Assembly (NCBI RefSeq): GCF_000189635.1
Contig: NW_002476224.1
Span: forward strand, 1 to 64,000
DNA: 64,000 nt
DNA from: Tetrahymena thermophila SB210
Taxonomy: Eukaryota; Ciliophora; Oligohymenophorea; Hymenostomatida; Tetrahymenidae
Direction: 5' to 3'
In this document: in pieces, positions 12,480 to 24,483 of the stretch
Position numbering within the stretch: the first letter of the stretch is position 1
Layout of the letters: each line of letters begins with the position of its first letter
The notes under the pieces: generated by a model
Seen by the model: the letters and a program-made list of their open reading frames with translations, nothing else
The model's database searches: none
Told to the model about the DNA's origin: nothing
Program-made: the position numbers and the translations under genes

Positions 12480-13226
12480 TCAAAAAGAATTTAATAATTA
12501 CTGTTAAATAGGAGGTAGAGAAAATTGTTCAGGAGTTTGGCTTTGATGTTATTAATTTGCATACTAGTTAGGATTTTAAGAGGCAGGGATGCTTGTTGAT
12601 CTTTATTCTTTTATATAAGGTTGAAAATTGTTTATTTCCGTTACCTCTAAATTAGAGCCTTCATTAAATTTTGTAAGACTGTTGTTATTGTTTGATTACT
12701 AATTTTTACTTGATAAAGGATGATTTTATTCGTGATCTTTTTGATAGTTATTTAACTATTATTTACTACTTTCAATCGTATTACCAGGTCTTCCCTTTTA
12801 AGGAGATATATAATTTGAGTTGGAATGCTTGTAGGCAGGTGTTTGAACATTTTTTTTCTTTATTATTTAATTTTATTATTGAGTGTTTTCTATATTGTGC
12901 CCATTCATTTCTGATTTGTGCCTTTTCTTCAGAGTATCTATTTTCTTTCTTAACTCTTCAACTGTCTATGAAGCCCCATTTTAATACATACTAATATCTT
13001 CCAAAAAATTGACATCTTCTACTGGCTCAGGTTCTTTTCCTCCTGTTCTAGAAATTCTTTATCGACTCACTTGATAGTTTCTTGTTTTTACTAACATTTC
13101 ATCTATTTTAGATCTTTATTCTGTAAGTAGTTTTAAGATATTTTAAAAATTTCCATTATTTTCTAATGGAAACTCCTTTTGCTTTTTTGAACTCTCTATT
13201 TATATATATTTATTTTGATTCTCCAT
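12480..13226 (-). CDS. Unknown small Gln/Asn-rich protein, 248 aa
   Basis: An intronless frame of 249 codons from ATG at 13226 to TGA. The N-terminal half is charged and helical, with a likely coiled-coil piece (EELRKKIDTLKKRHKSEM, about residues 90-107); the C-terminal half is Gln/Asn/Ser-rich and probably disordered, ending in PPIQQQLLNSF. No domain, signal peptide or membrane segment is recognised. In the standard code the frame is riddled with TAA/TAG, so an unadjusted gene finder would miss it. I do not recognise the gene. Confidence 0.75.
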
Positions 13227-14080
13227 TATTAATTTATCTAAAATATTAAACCTAACTAACAATACTTTGAATAAATAAATGAAAATAATTACTAATTGAT
13301 TGATATTTATCAAACAATTTGATAATTAATTTTTAGATTAAAACAAAATATTATTATTTTTCTGCAAATACATTAATCTTTAATTATAAACTGATATTTA
13401 TTTACAATTAAGTTGGTGTTTATTTTCTAATATAATTTACTTCAAACAAACTTTGTTAGAAAAAAAAATATTTTAAACTTTCACAAACAATTTTGCTATT
13501 TCACAAATTTAGAATCATTAAAAAATTTAAATATTTTGTTTTATTGTATTTTTTTTTGCTTTAGATATAATATTTTTACCATTTAAATTCTATTTAATCA
13601 GCAAAAAGATTTGTTTAGACATTCTTTGCCTGAAAAATATTTTTAAAAGTTAATATTTTTATTTTTTTATTAAAAAGAATTATTATTTTTTAAAAGTATT
13701 ATGTTCTCTATTATTTTTTTTTATTTTTTTTATTTTATTTTTCTACAATTTAATTTTTTTGAAAGTTTCTTTCTTATTTTTAAAGAATTTTCATTTACAA
13801 CTTACTTTTGTTATTAATTATCAAAAATATTTCTTATTTTACTCTTAACAATTTGATAATTTATTTTATAATTAATTAAACAAATAATTATAATTATAAT
13901 TATTGAATATTATTTCAAGTCTAAGTTAAAAAACTCAAAACATTTTGTTAAATATATAGCTTAAACCAAATATCTTTAATTTTATATTATTATTATGAAA
14001 ATATGAAAAATAATTAATTAAGTATTTGGTCTTTTTTAATTCAAATGCTCTAATATAAATAAATGTTCTAAGATATAATT
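13227..14080. other. Intergenic spacer
   Basis: 850 nt of extremely AT-rich DNA with long T and A runs. No ORF or structured element is seen. Confidence 0.5.
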
Positions 14081-15225
14081 TCATATGTCAGTTTCAAAAC
14101 CAGATATCTCTGAAAACATACTACTCATCATCTATTTAATTAAATTGAATAAGAAAAATATATTAAATGATATTTTATATTTACATTTGCTACATCTGAT
14201 TTGTATGGACCTTTAGGTTTTACAGATTACTTTTATTTACCTTTAGACATTTGAGAATAATTACTTTGATTGAAAGCTTAACTGATACTAAATTATTCAA
14301 TTTAATTATTAAAATCATCTTCATTAAAATCATCATCCATTTCATCTTCCTTTAGTAAATTCTTTTTCTAATTTTATTTTTACTTTTCTTTTGATATCTT
14401 TTAAATTTTATAACTGTTATTTTCATCATCATCATTATCTTCTTCTTATTAGTCTATTTCTTAGTTTTTAATTTGAGTTTTACTACTTGCTTTTTCTTTT
14501 ACTTATTTCTATGTTTATTATTTTTTAGAATTTTCAGCTATTGATCTTGTTGAGGTTTATTTACTTTTGATATCATTTTTTTCATCTTCTTCATCAGCAT
14601 TTTACTATTCAGCATTTTGCTACTCTTCAGGTTCTTCTTAATTTTCTTAATTATTTTCTTAATTGTCCTCTTACTCTTATTATTCTTCTTCTTAATTATC
14701 TTCGTGCTCAGAATTTACTTCTGGTTCATTTTCAATTATATTATTTGTTTATTATTTGCTTTCTTTTGCAGAATCTATTTTTTTCTTTGAAACTACTTTT
14801 GCTGTCGTAGGTCTTTTAAAAGTAGGATTTTATTCTTTTTCATACTTTTCTTGCATTTATTATCTAGCTTATTAACTTTTTTTTGCAAGCTCTATTCTCC
14901 TTTGATCAGCTGTAACTGCTGTTTTAGGTCTCAAATTTAATTTGCTTTCATCAGTATGAGGTTAACAATTACCTGTTTCTAATTCCCATTCATCTACTTA
15001 AAAGTCATAATTTTAAATTTTAAGGTAAAAACCTTCATGAACTGCAGGATTTTATTTTGCTTTTTCTAGCATTAATTTAAGTTCATCATGAGAGTATTTT
15101 TAAACACCAGGAATTTTCATATGCGGAGTTTATAATTCAACAACTGTCATATTATGTTTAGGCATCTATGGTTTAGTCTGTTACTATAAACTTGATTTAG
15201 GAGCATTTTATGTTCCCTTCTACAT
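14081..15225 (-). CDS. Unknown acidic Gln/Glu-rich protein, 2 exons, 363 aa
   Basis: Exons 15225-14185 (347 codons) and 14131-14081 (17 codons) are joined by a 53-nt GT..AG intron; without splicing the frame would also run to a TGA in the intron boundary, but the spliced end (MMSSMFSEISGFETDI) is cleaner. The first ~100 residues look ordered (HMKIPGVQKYSHDELKLM, then an aromatic-rich VHEGFYLKIQNYDFQVDEWE). From about residue 175 the protein becomes long acidic Gln/Glu/Asp low complexity, with DDDDE and NEDDFNN runs. No known domain. An in-frame TGA upstream of the chosen ATG supports the start. Function unknown. Confidence 0.78.
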
Positions 15226-16000
15226 TTTATAAAGTTTAAATGATATTCTTTTTTTCTTTAATTTTTCCAAAAGTTGTTTAAATGTAGATATTTTAAAAAA
15301 TTAATAATTGCTATCAGAAATTCATAAATTGGTCTAATTATTACTTCAAAAAAATTTTAAATTTCTTTAAATTTACATATTAATTAAAATAGATTTTAAT
15401 TTTTACCATAACAAAAACCAAAAAAAATAATAAATACTAAAAATCCATTTGAATAATTCCTTTTTTATTATGAAACTTCAGAAGATAATTTTTTCTACTT
15501 TTTTCAAGAGTAATTATTATTATTATTATCTTTATGTCTTAAGAAGATAATTTAGGAATAATAATAAACAAAAAAAGTTAATTACTAAAATTAAATAAAA
15601 TAATATTAATATTTTTCTAATGTATTATCATATTATTTTAATAACTAAAAATCTAACATTTTACCACAACTTAATTAAATTAAAACAAGTTTAAATAAAT
15701 ATTTTGTGCAAAGCTCATTACTTTTTAATAAATAAATAAGGTTTAGCTTTAAATAAAGCCTTTTATTTTTGAGATGATTTATTGAAATAAAGGTCAAAGA
15801 TAAAATAAATTTTTTTAATTTTAAGTAAGTTTATTTGATTATAAAAGTTCATATCATATATATAGTTTAATAAAATGTTACTTGTTTTATTTTATATATT
15901 TATAAACTGCTTAGTAAATATTAACTTTTTGTTAAAATAAGATTTTATTTACATACAAATTTACAAAAAAATTTTATAAATTTTGAGCTCTTCAAAAAGT
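15226..16000. other. Intergenic spacer
   Basis: AT-rich spacer; only short weak inverted repeats (for example around 15738-15763). No gene seen. Confidence 0.5.
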
Positions 16001-16741
16001 TCATTAAATTTTTGATTTTACTTGTATCTTTTCTTATGTAATTTCATAGCTTAAATGGTAGACAGTAGATATCAAAATAAAATATTCAGAGACATAGTAA
16101 GTAAACATTATCAAAAATAGAATAATTGGATGGCTAAATCCTGCAAATATGTTTAAAGAGAGAATTGAGTCAGATGCAATAAAGAAGTATCCTCCTAATA
16201 GAGCATAAATATAACTTTTAGAGGAAGTCTTTTCTCTAGCAGAAGCGATTACAGCATGTAAAGAAATCAAGATTATATAGACAGCTAGAGGAGTTACCAT
16301 GAATTATTAAAAGTTTGGTAAATTAGTGAGATATGAGAACATAAATTTGCCAATAATAAAATTGAGAGTAGTCAATGGTAGAGTAATCTTTAAAATTCTT
16401 TTTAGGTTAAACTAAACACTTTGAAGATAAGCAAAGATGAAACAAATATGAGATAAAGCAAAGCTTATTAGACCATACAAAAAGAAGTCAAGATTTTCTA
16501 CAAGAAGAAGTGTATCACCTCCAACAGAAAAAAAAAACCCAGCAGCCATTATATATTTATAATTTGATTTTTCTTTCGCTTACAAAGTTAAAGTATAGAT
16601 GCACATTATTCCTACAACAGATGGCTTTAGAAAATAATTTAAAAACTTATAGTCTAAAACAACAACTATCCATTAAAGGACCATTAAAATCTTCAGTACT
16701 AAGTAGATTTTATTATTATTGAATTAATTAATAGTATTCAT
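16001..16741 (-). CDS. YhhN/TMEM86 family membrane protein (lysoplasmalogenase-like), 246 aa
   Basis: An intronless frame of 247 codons. The start at 16741 is the upstream in-frame ATG; a second in-frame ATG at 16684 would give 227 aa. The protein is almost wholly hydrophobic with about eight predicted membrane helices, the normal size and topology of the YhhN family. Family signatures visible are the first conserved acidic pair GGDTLLLV, the mid-protein P-L-A-VYIILIS helix, and the second acidic motif FFIASDSILSLNIF with the Ser-Asp-Ser core, followed by a final TYYVSEYFI helix. TMEM86 proteins hydrolyse the vinyl-ether bond of lysoplasmalogens in internal membranes; the acidic residues in these two motifs are the presumed active site and are intact. 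Exact substrate is inferred from family only. Confidence 0.9.
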
Positions 16742-17232
16742 ATTCTACTTTTTTAATTAATTTAAGCTTATTTAGTTAGTTAATTTAAATCTTTTTACTA
16801 AATATTAATTGTAACTAAGAAAAATGAATCTTTAATAGACTATTTTATCTTTCTTTTTGTAGATATGAAAGTAAATATTTTTTCTAAATCAAAAATTAGT
16901 AAGTAAGTTGATAGATTTAGAAGAAATTGTATAAAATTTAAGCAAATCAAAATGGAAGATAAATTTGATCACTTTTAAAATCTAAAAATAAATATTTAAT
17001 AATTTATTATTCATTTTGATCTACAGATTATTTTAATGGTTTAATGAATAAAATTAAATACATTTTTGTTAATTCTATGCAACTAATAATTAAATTACTT
17101 AATGCATATTTTATTTACACTAATTATCAATAAAAATAGATTTTAAATTTAAGGCTATAAAACATTTAAAAAATGAAAATATTTAACAAAATTTATGTAA
17201 TCAAGTAGGATATAATGGGTGTATATATAGCA

Positions 17233-17288
17233 AAATGCCATTCAAAAATTTCGTCGTTTGGAAACGACTAGATAAGTGAATGGCATTT
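17233..17288. ncRNA. Candidate structured RNA: long two-part hairpin
   Basis: A perfect 12-bp outer stem (AAATGCCATTCA at 17233-17244 pairs with TGAATGGCATTT at 17277-17288) encloses an asymmetric internal loop and an inner perfect 6-bp stem GTCGTT/AACGAC with a TGGA tetraloop. A TATATATA tract lies just upstream on the plus strand. Such a pairing by chance in AT-rich spacer DNA with these mixed-base arms is unlikely. It could be part of a small RNA gene or a 3' UTR element of the channel gene on the minus strand; strand and identity are not decided. I tried tRNA, snRNA, telomerase RNA, 5S and SECIS signatures and none fits. Confidence 0.4.
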
Positions 17289-17399
17289 ATTATTTTACAT
17301 TTAAATTTATTTAATTGGCTTCTTAGCTGAGTAGAAAGAAAAAAAGTTCATTAAGTAATTAAATTTTATTATATAAAAATATATAATAGAAAATTACAC

Positions 17400-17452
17400 A
17401 ACTGCCCCACGGGGCATACATTAAATTTTTTAGATTGGGTCTGGGGCCGGTA
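17400..17452. ncRNA. Candidate structured RNA: GC-rich island with hairpin
   Basis: Roughly half-GC DNA inside spacer that is otherwise nearly all A and T. It contains a perfect hairpin TGCCCC-AC-GGGGCA (17403-17416), an A2T6AG tract resembling an Sm-like site, then GGGTCTGGGGCCGG. Such GC-rich patches in ciliate intergenic DNA usually mark RNA genes. It may belong with the hairpin 110 nt upstream as one transcript. No named RNA is recognised. Confidence 0.35.
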
Positions 17453-17638
17453 AATATTTAAAAATTAATTATTGATCTCAAAAAAAAGTTTAATAAAATT
17501 TAATTAATACACACCTATTTATTTATTTTTAATGTTTAGATAAAATAAATTCAATAAATGTATTTTTTTGGCATAATCCTAGCCATATATATTTTTTGTT
17601 TATAAATAACATAAAAAATTAAATGAATGAAAACGATT

Positions 17639-20600
17639 TCATTTTGCTAAGGGAAAGAAATTTTAGCATGTTTTAAAGAGGTAATTTTTAATGTTTATTG
17701 ATATTTCTTATTATTTTAATTTTTTCAAAACGTTTTCTATGTTGTATTTAGGAAAATAGATTTCATAATTTTAAATTTTATCTAATTCTATATCATATAG
17801 CTATTCTTATTCTTTTTTTGTGGTTTTCATTCTATACAATCTGCTCTCTTCTTTATCTGGTATTTAGCGCTATTTAGAGCTGGGTTAGACATCTAAATCT
17901 AATTTTTTACTCTCAATATCTTTTAAATTCTTTGATTATGTAGAGTTTGGAATTTAATTATTCATATTATAGCTTTGTAGTAATTAAAATAAGTCTTTTA
18001 AATCTATATTAATTTGTTATTATGGTTGAAAAACTGATTAAACTTGTTGTATACTATCAAACTGACTTGATACTTTATTTTAAGGATTATTTAGGTTTTT
18101 GAAGTTCATATCTAGATCCTAATTATAATTTTTAGAAAATCCTCCTCCACCTGATTACGAATCAAGATTTTTAGTGCTTTTCCTATCCCTTAATTCAATA
18201 TCTTTATTTTCTCTGGAAACTTGTCTACCAATATTTCTTTTGCTTTACTGCTTTACAACTGTTATACTGTTACAGGAATCATTCTCTTAGCTAAATTTCC
18301 TACTTGATGCATTTATGTATCCTTATTAAAGTTATTATCTACTTATACTACCATATTTAGATGTTATGTTAACATTTTAATAAACTTATTAAGGTCTTAA
18401 TTCTAAATCTCCTTAACTAGAAGATATATTGTTTATAGAAGTGAATGATCTTTACTTCTTTCTCTCTATTTACCCAGGATTTAAATTACTCGGAATTGAT
18501 AAAATATTAGATTCTTAAGGTGCAATGATAGATTTAACATTTTAAATATCCATTTAAGCTATCTTTAACTGACTTTCTTTAATTTCCGGCAAATTAGATA
18601 TAGATTTCGGAATATTACAATTACTGTAAACATAGTTTTCGGCTTACTTTTAAGGTGGTAAAAAACTCTCCTAATCCATTTTAACAGAGCTTGATAAGGA
18701 ATTTGTTTTTTGTAATGGAAGACCACTTGGTCTATCTTCCTTTTGATTCCTATCGTCCTTTTGTTTTTTATCTTCTAAATTAGGATTAGATTGCTACTTT
18801 AACTGCTATGACTATAAATTTGCTTGACTGGTACTTTGCACAGAAACTCCTTAATGGTTTTCATTTTAAGTTTTTACATCTACTTCATCTTCATCATCTT
18901 CTTCATCATCATCTTCTTCTTCTGAATCAGTGTATCCAATAAACGATAAATCATCTTAGTAATCCATAAAGAAACAGTCAGCTCTTTCTCTAACTTCTTC
19001 ATTCAAGAAGCGAGAATTAAAACGTGGTCTACTCTATCTCTAAAATGTACTAATAATTTTATCAATATCATTTAAATATTGCCTTATGATTTTTTATGGT
19101 TTGGTACCATAAAACAAATAAGGGCACTCATTTACACAGTGATTATATTAAGCGCACGAAAAGCACGAAAGCTGAAGTTTACTAAAATCTTTATTGTGTT
19201 GGAGTGAATCCTTAAGATAGCAATACATTTCAACTTGATCAGGGTATTTCTTTAGCATATCTTAAAAATCAGTTAAAGTAAATGAAAGGAGACTAGTAAC
19301 TCCAATACTTTTAACACTAAAAGGAACATCATATTTTTCTAAAAAGAATTCTTCTATTCCAAAGACATCTCCGTTTACTAATTTCTGAATTTTAATTTAT
19401 TTAAATAACCTAAAGTAACAAATAAAAACGATTTTACTTTCAATTCTGTTGGAGAGTCATCATTTTTGGCTGAAAATATTTTTACCATACCTGAGTTTAC
19501 AAAATATATGTGAGGTTCTTTGTTCTATCCTTCTTCAAGGATTAGCTAATCAGGAGAAAGAATAGTCTCCTTTATTTTAGTAGCTAGAGATTCAATAAAG
19601 GGAGTAGAAAAATATTATTTGATTATCTAACATTTAACAATCGCTTTTTTATAAGCATCATATTTGATCTCTAATTGAAGGTAAGGTGACAAAGAATCTA
19701 AAGAAGATGCAGAGATATTTGTGTCTTAAATATTATCACTGTATGTATATTCAATATATTTTCTTGCTCTGCTTTATAAAGTTAAATCAGTGTTATAGAA
19801 TTTAAAATATTTATTTATTTAGGCTAACTACTATAAAAACTAATCTCTTTTTAGCTTGAAATCATATAAAATATTACCTAATTTATAAAATTGTATTATT
19901 TAATATTTAAATATTCTTTTTAAATTCATAGCTATAATAAACATGGAAAAATAAAAAAAGCTAATTTCCTTAAATTTCAAAGAATACTTTTTTTAAATTT
20001 ATTTTTTTTCTTTAACAATCACTAATCAATATAATATTATTCAAGAGTAATTTACCAATAGAATTTATAGTGTATCCAAATATACCACATGAAACAATCA
20101 TAAAGACGATCATAAAGCAATATTCTATAGAAGTTTTAGCTGTATAATCTCCGTAACCGATTGTAGTCATCGTTACAACAGAAAAGTAATAGCTATGTAA
20201 GTATTATTCAAGATTACTAGACTAATCCAACTAAAAAGTAACAAGCCATCCTTCTCCAAATGACTTCTAATACAAACCCAAGTAAAGAAAACTGCATGAA
20301 AATATGTGGCAGAAGTATAGAGCTTGAGAGAAGAGAAGTATCAGAGAAATTATACCTAAGATACATGCAAAAAATAAATGTGTATTTTTTTATAAAAATG
20401 ATAGATGAAATAATTTAAATATACCTGAAATATGAACTCTCAGTAAAAATTACTCTTTAAATATATCTACGATTCTAGTTGAGTAAAAGATTCTTAAAAA
20501 AAATAATAAGCTGCAAAAATTTGATTTAAAATATGTTCTATTTAGAGAAATAAGACTTATTATATCAATCACTAATCTTTTTTTAATGTAATTTTAAAGA

Positions 20601-21985
20601 ATCTGCTTGTGCACTTCTATCTTATTTCCTTATTCGTTGTATTATGTGTTTGAACGAATGAATATATCTATACAGAAGACAAAGACGCAAACATACTCAA
20701 AGTAAATAGAAAAAAAAGGACCTCTTTCAAACCCAAAAGTAATCTATAAAGGGATATATATCATGTTGATTACAGCACACACAAATATGATTAATTCCCA
20801 AAAAACATAAAATTTTTAAAGCTGATTAAAAATTGGTAGAAATTAAAAGAGCTCAACTTCAAATTTTCTTATATAAAATGAGAATCTCTAATATAAATTT
20901 ACTAAGCAACTAAAATTTTGTAAAGTGAATTTTTTAACTTTTTTATATGTTCTGAAAGAGAGGAATCTTTAATACTTCTGATAAGAGTATTACTTAACAT
21001 AATCAGCATTTTAGTGCTAATGGTACACATTTGAAAAATCACAAGAAGGATCATTAATCGCATTTAGCTACCATTTTGTAAGTAGCTAAGGCCTAAAAAA
21101 TAGAATTGCTTAATTCATTAATTGCCTCATTTTTCCAATGTAATAAATAATTTAAACCCAATTTTTAGTCCAAATCTATTTACGCTTATCAAGCATAACA
21201 ACATTATTTCTTCTTTTATTCTTTTTCATTGAAACTATTTCCTAATCGTAAGTAGAAGTGTTTATATTCGCTTTATCTTGAATATTTTAAGAAGATTTCT
21301 TCTTTTAGTTATTTAAAAAAGTAAATTTTTAAGTTGACAACCTTTATGGAACATTTTTTAGTTCTTTATGTTTGTTAATTGCATTATTTATTTTTTTTTT
21401 AAAGTGAGATGAAGGATTAGCTTAACTAGAGTTATCTACATTAGCATCATCATCAGCTAGACTTCCGCTTGAAGCTATTGAATTACTCAGTTCACTTCTT
21501 TATCTTACTCTGCTTTACTATTTTGGAATAGGAAGTAATGATTGAGTGCAATCTAATGCTAAAATTTTATTAGTGCCAAATCCATTAGTAAATGATTATT
21601 CCTAATTTGATGGTATTTAACTGTTTGATTAGAAATTTTAATTATATTATTTAAATTCTTCAATTGAGGCTTGCATGCTAACCTTATTATGATCTTCTTT
21701 TTTACTAGAAGATAATCGTTTTTTTAACTCTTTACTTGCTCTTTTAGCGCTATCATCTATTTTCTTAAAACTTTCTGGAAATTTAGATAAATAATCATCA
21801 TTATCTCCTGTTTTAGAAGCTTCTACTTAATTGTTAAAATTAAATTAGGGACCTCTTGTTTAAAATATATCCTAAAATAATCAATAAAAATGAAAAATAT
21901 AGCTATTCTTTAATAATTTTAATTTAAAATATTTTACAACACCAGAAAACGTATATTAGACCGTTTGCTAGCTTTTAGCTTTCAT
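17639..21985 (-). CDS. Six-TM potassium channel with C-terminal cyclic-nucleotide-binding-like domain, 5 exons, 1,326 aa
   Basis: Exons 21985-21938, 21871-20425, 20355-20056, 19877-19438 and 19384-17639 are in phase and end in TGA. The first ~300 residues are charged and low-complexity. Membrane helices follow (for example FYVFWELIIFVCAVINMIY, S1), an S4-like segment with few arginines (LRIFYSTRIVDIFK), an S5 with the CHIFSC motif of the CNG/HCN/EAG class, and the pore with selectivity filter TMTTIGYGD near residue 560, then S6. A C-linker leads into a cNBD (~680-810) with EEGQNKEPHIYFVNSGMVKI and DVFGIEEFF. The tail of ~500 residues has an acidic EEEDDDEEDDEDE patch and Gln/Ser-rich sequence. 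It conducts K+ across the plasma or ciliary membrane. The phosphate-binding cassette lacks the usual Gly-Glu and Arg, so nucleotide binding is doubtful. Confidence 0.93.
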
Positions 21986-23103
21986 GTAATTAAAAGGCTT
22001 TTTGATTTTTTTCTTTACTTTACAGCTTCTACTTTTAATATAACAATTATTAATTAAGTGATTTTTAATTATCAAAATGCTTTACCAGTTATTATTCAAT
22101 ATAAAAATAATTAACCTACCTTCTATATTCCATAAAAAAATCACTAAATTTTTATTATAAAAAATCATTCTACTTTCGATATTTTAACAATACAACTACA
22201 TCTCTTTTATTATTGATTAAAAATGAATAAAATTGTTTAAAAATTAAAGCAAAACTTCATTAAAACTTTATGCTTCATAGTCTATTTATTATTTTGTAGT
22301 AAAAATATAAAATATTATAAAAATAGGTTAAAATTTAATTAAATTGTATTTTTTACTCTTAATTTACATTTTTTAAGTTGATTTTTCATATTAATATACA
22401 AATAATTTATTATCTAAAAAGTAAATATTTTTATTTTATATAATAAATATCTATAATCCTGATTAATGGATGCCTCTCCCACCTCAATTTGCTAATTTAC
22501 CAGAAGACTATGTTTTTATAATAGATTATTTATGTAAATTTTGACTAAAAGGTATAAATAAATATAACCAATAGTGTTTTCCAGTTTTTGATTCAGAAAA
22601 AATTATTTAATTCAAACAAAAATTCAGTTGTTTTCAAAGAAAATACATGTAAATAATTTCCTCATTAGCTAATTAATACCAACTCAAATATTATTGCTTT
22701 TAGTGTTGATTAATAAATTTTGAAATTTTAGAGTTAATTAATTTGGATTTATTGTATGTTAATTTTTAACTAACATACCATTAAAATTTATATAAATCTA
22801 ATTTAAATAACACTTGTTTAAATATTTTAAACAATATTAAAACAAGAGATAATTTAATTATTAATTAAGAATTTTATTTAAACCTACGAGAGATTTTTAA
22901 TTACTTGATAATTTAATTTTTGTAATTGTTTTTTTCTGGAATTAATTTAACTTATGAATTTTTTAAATAGATAAAAATAATGATTAAGATCAAATTATTC
23001 CACAGCTTAATTGTATACTTATTTATCTAAATCTTTACTGATTTATTGAATAAATAATAAATAATAATTTTTAATTTTCCATTTTATTTTAGGAATCATA
23101 ATC
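21986..23103. other. Divergent intergenic spacer
   Basis: 1.1 kb between divergent genes. A short ORF-like stretch near 22466-22546 reads plausibly for about 25 codons but ends quickly (see rejected items). A TTTATTTTAG just before 23092 could be the 3' end of a 5' UTR intron of the next gene. Confidence 0.5.
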
Positions 23104-24483
23104 ATGTCTGAAAAAATAACTTATTCTATACTAGGCTTAGGTGCTGGTTTGCTAATAGGATTGCAAGCAAGCAAATTGCTCAACAAGAAAGCCAATGATG
23201 AAATAGATATTGATAAGCTAAAAGAAAAAAAGAAATAGTAGAAGATAGAGATTCAAGAAAGTAATCAGAAACACTTAAACAACTTTTCTTCTCAAGAATA
23301 TTAAAATATGATGAAGGAATAATTAGTCAGAAATATTTAATTTTTTGGTGAAGAAGGATAAAAAAAAATATAGGATAGTTACATAATAATATTTGGAGTT
23401 GGAGGAGTCGGTTCTCACGTAGCTGCATCTTTGGCTCGTTCTGGAGTAGCACATTTAAAAATAGTTGATTTTGATTAAGTATCTTTATCTTCCCTTAACA
23501 GACATGCTTTTGCAACTCATGCAGATGTTGGACGCTCTAAATGTGAATGCGTTAAAGATTACATTAAAAGAATAGTTCCTCATACTAGAGTTGATATAGT
23601 TGAAGATTATGTTACTAAAAATAATGTTGAAACCTTTTTCAAAGACTTAGCCGAAGATGGTAAAACCATAATAAAACCAACTTATGTGGTTGATTGCATT
23701 GATAATATCGATGCTAAGGTATCTCTTTTAGCATATTGTAAATTAAATGGCATTAAGGTAATTTCATCTATGGGAGCTGGAATGAAGGCTGATCCCACCA
23801 GAATTCAAATCAGAGATATTTCTGAAACTAATTATGATGACTTATCAAGAGCAGTTCGTACTAAACTAAAAAAATATAAAGTACATGATGGGATTAAAGT
23901 AGTTCTTAGCGTTGAGCGTAGTGAGAGAGAATTATTACCTTTAAAGGAACACCAAGAAAGCAATCCAGATGAATATAAAGTATTTTCAAACTACAGATTA
24001 CGTATTGTTCCTGTTTTAGGAACTATGCCTGCTTTAGTTGCATATTCTTTAAGTTCGTATGTGCTCTGTGATTTAGCTGGTTAACTTTACAAGCCCTTCT
24101 TAATCGATGAAGTGAAACAAGCAAATTATGCAAAACTTTTTAATCATTTGTAATAAGAAGCTCGTAAAATTGGAATATCATATGAAGATCTTGAGTTTGA
24201 TATGGAGGATATCTATATAGTTGCAAGAGAAGTTTATGATTGGAAAGAAGTTGTCACTGATAAAAAGGTTTGTGGAGGATTAGTAGTACGTTGGAATCCT
24301 GAATTGCCATTTAAGCCAGAAAATTTTGTTTTATTAAACTATTAAGATGCTAAAAAGCATTGTACTTTCACCAAATTTACAGAAGTATAAGAGGCTTATC
24401 CTAAAGAAATCTTATAAAAAGTAGAAGAAAAGCAGTAAATCTACAGAAACTTTATTTCAAAAAAGCCTATTTTGTATAAATGA
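23104..24483 (+). CDS. TcdA/Tcd1-like tRNA threonylcarbamoyladenosine dehydratase (E1-like fold), 459 aa
   Basis: One intronless frame of 460 codons. The N-terminus carries a single membrane anchor (SILGLGAGLLIGLQASKLL, ~7-25) followed by a charged helix, as in the yeast mitochondrial-membrane enzymes Tcd1/Tcd2. The E1-like Rossmann domain has the nucleotide loop GVGGVGSH at residues 98-105, the VDFDQV strand, the NRHAFAT motif, the CIDNIDAK strand and the family signature SSMGAGMKADPTRIQIRDI with the D-L-S-R-VR segment after it. These enzymes use ATP to cyclise t6A37 of ANN-decoding tRNAs to ct6A. The C-terminal ~130 residues (after RIVPVLGTMPAL) complete the eukaryotic-type extension. A ubiquitin-activating function is unlikely because no catalytic-cysteine domain is present. 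Confidence 0.93.

Larger units (their letters stand above)
16742..17638. other. Intergenic region with structured noncoding elements
   Basis: About 900 nt between the start of the YhhN gene and the end of the channel gene. It contains a long hairpin (17233-17288) and a GC-rich island with a second hairpin (17400-17450), listed separately; the rest is featureless AT-rich DNA. Confidence 0.6.

Noticed and set aside
17233-17288. SECIS element for reading the channel's TGA as selenocysteine
   Set aside because: The non-Watson-Crick quartet (ATGA..GA) and apical AA are missing on both strands, and the channel frame ends sensibly at that TGA.
17400-17452. U2, U4, U5 or U6 snRNA, 5S rRNA, SRP RNA or telomerase RNA
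   Set aside because: The diagnostic core sequences of these RNAs are absent, so no name is assigned.
478-21985. Many premature stops suggesting pseudogenes
   Set aside because: All are TAA or TAG, which this ciliate reads as Gln; frames are intact to TGA.
22466-22546. Short ORF-like stretch (MPLPPQFANLPEDYVF-type reading)
   Set aside because: It meets TGA after about 25 codons and no in-phase GT..AG join rescues it; probably part of a leader or chance.
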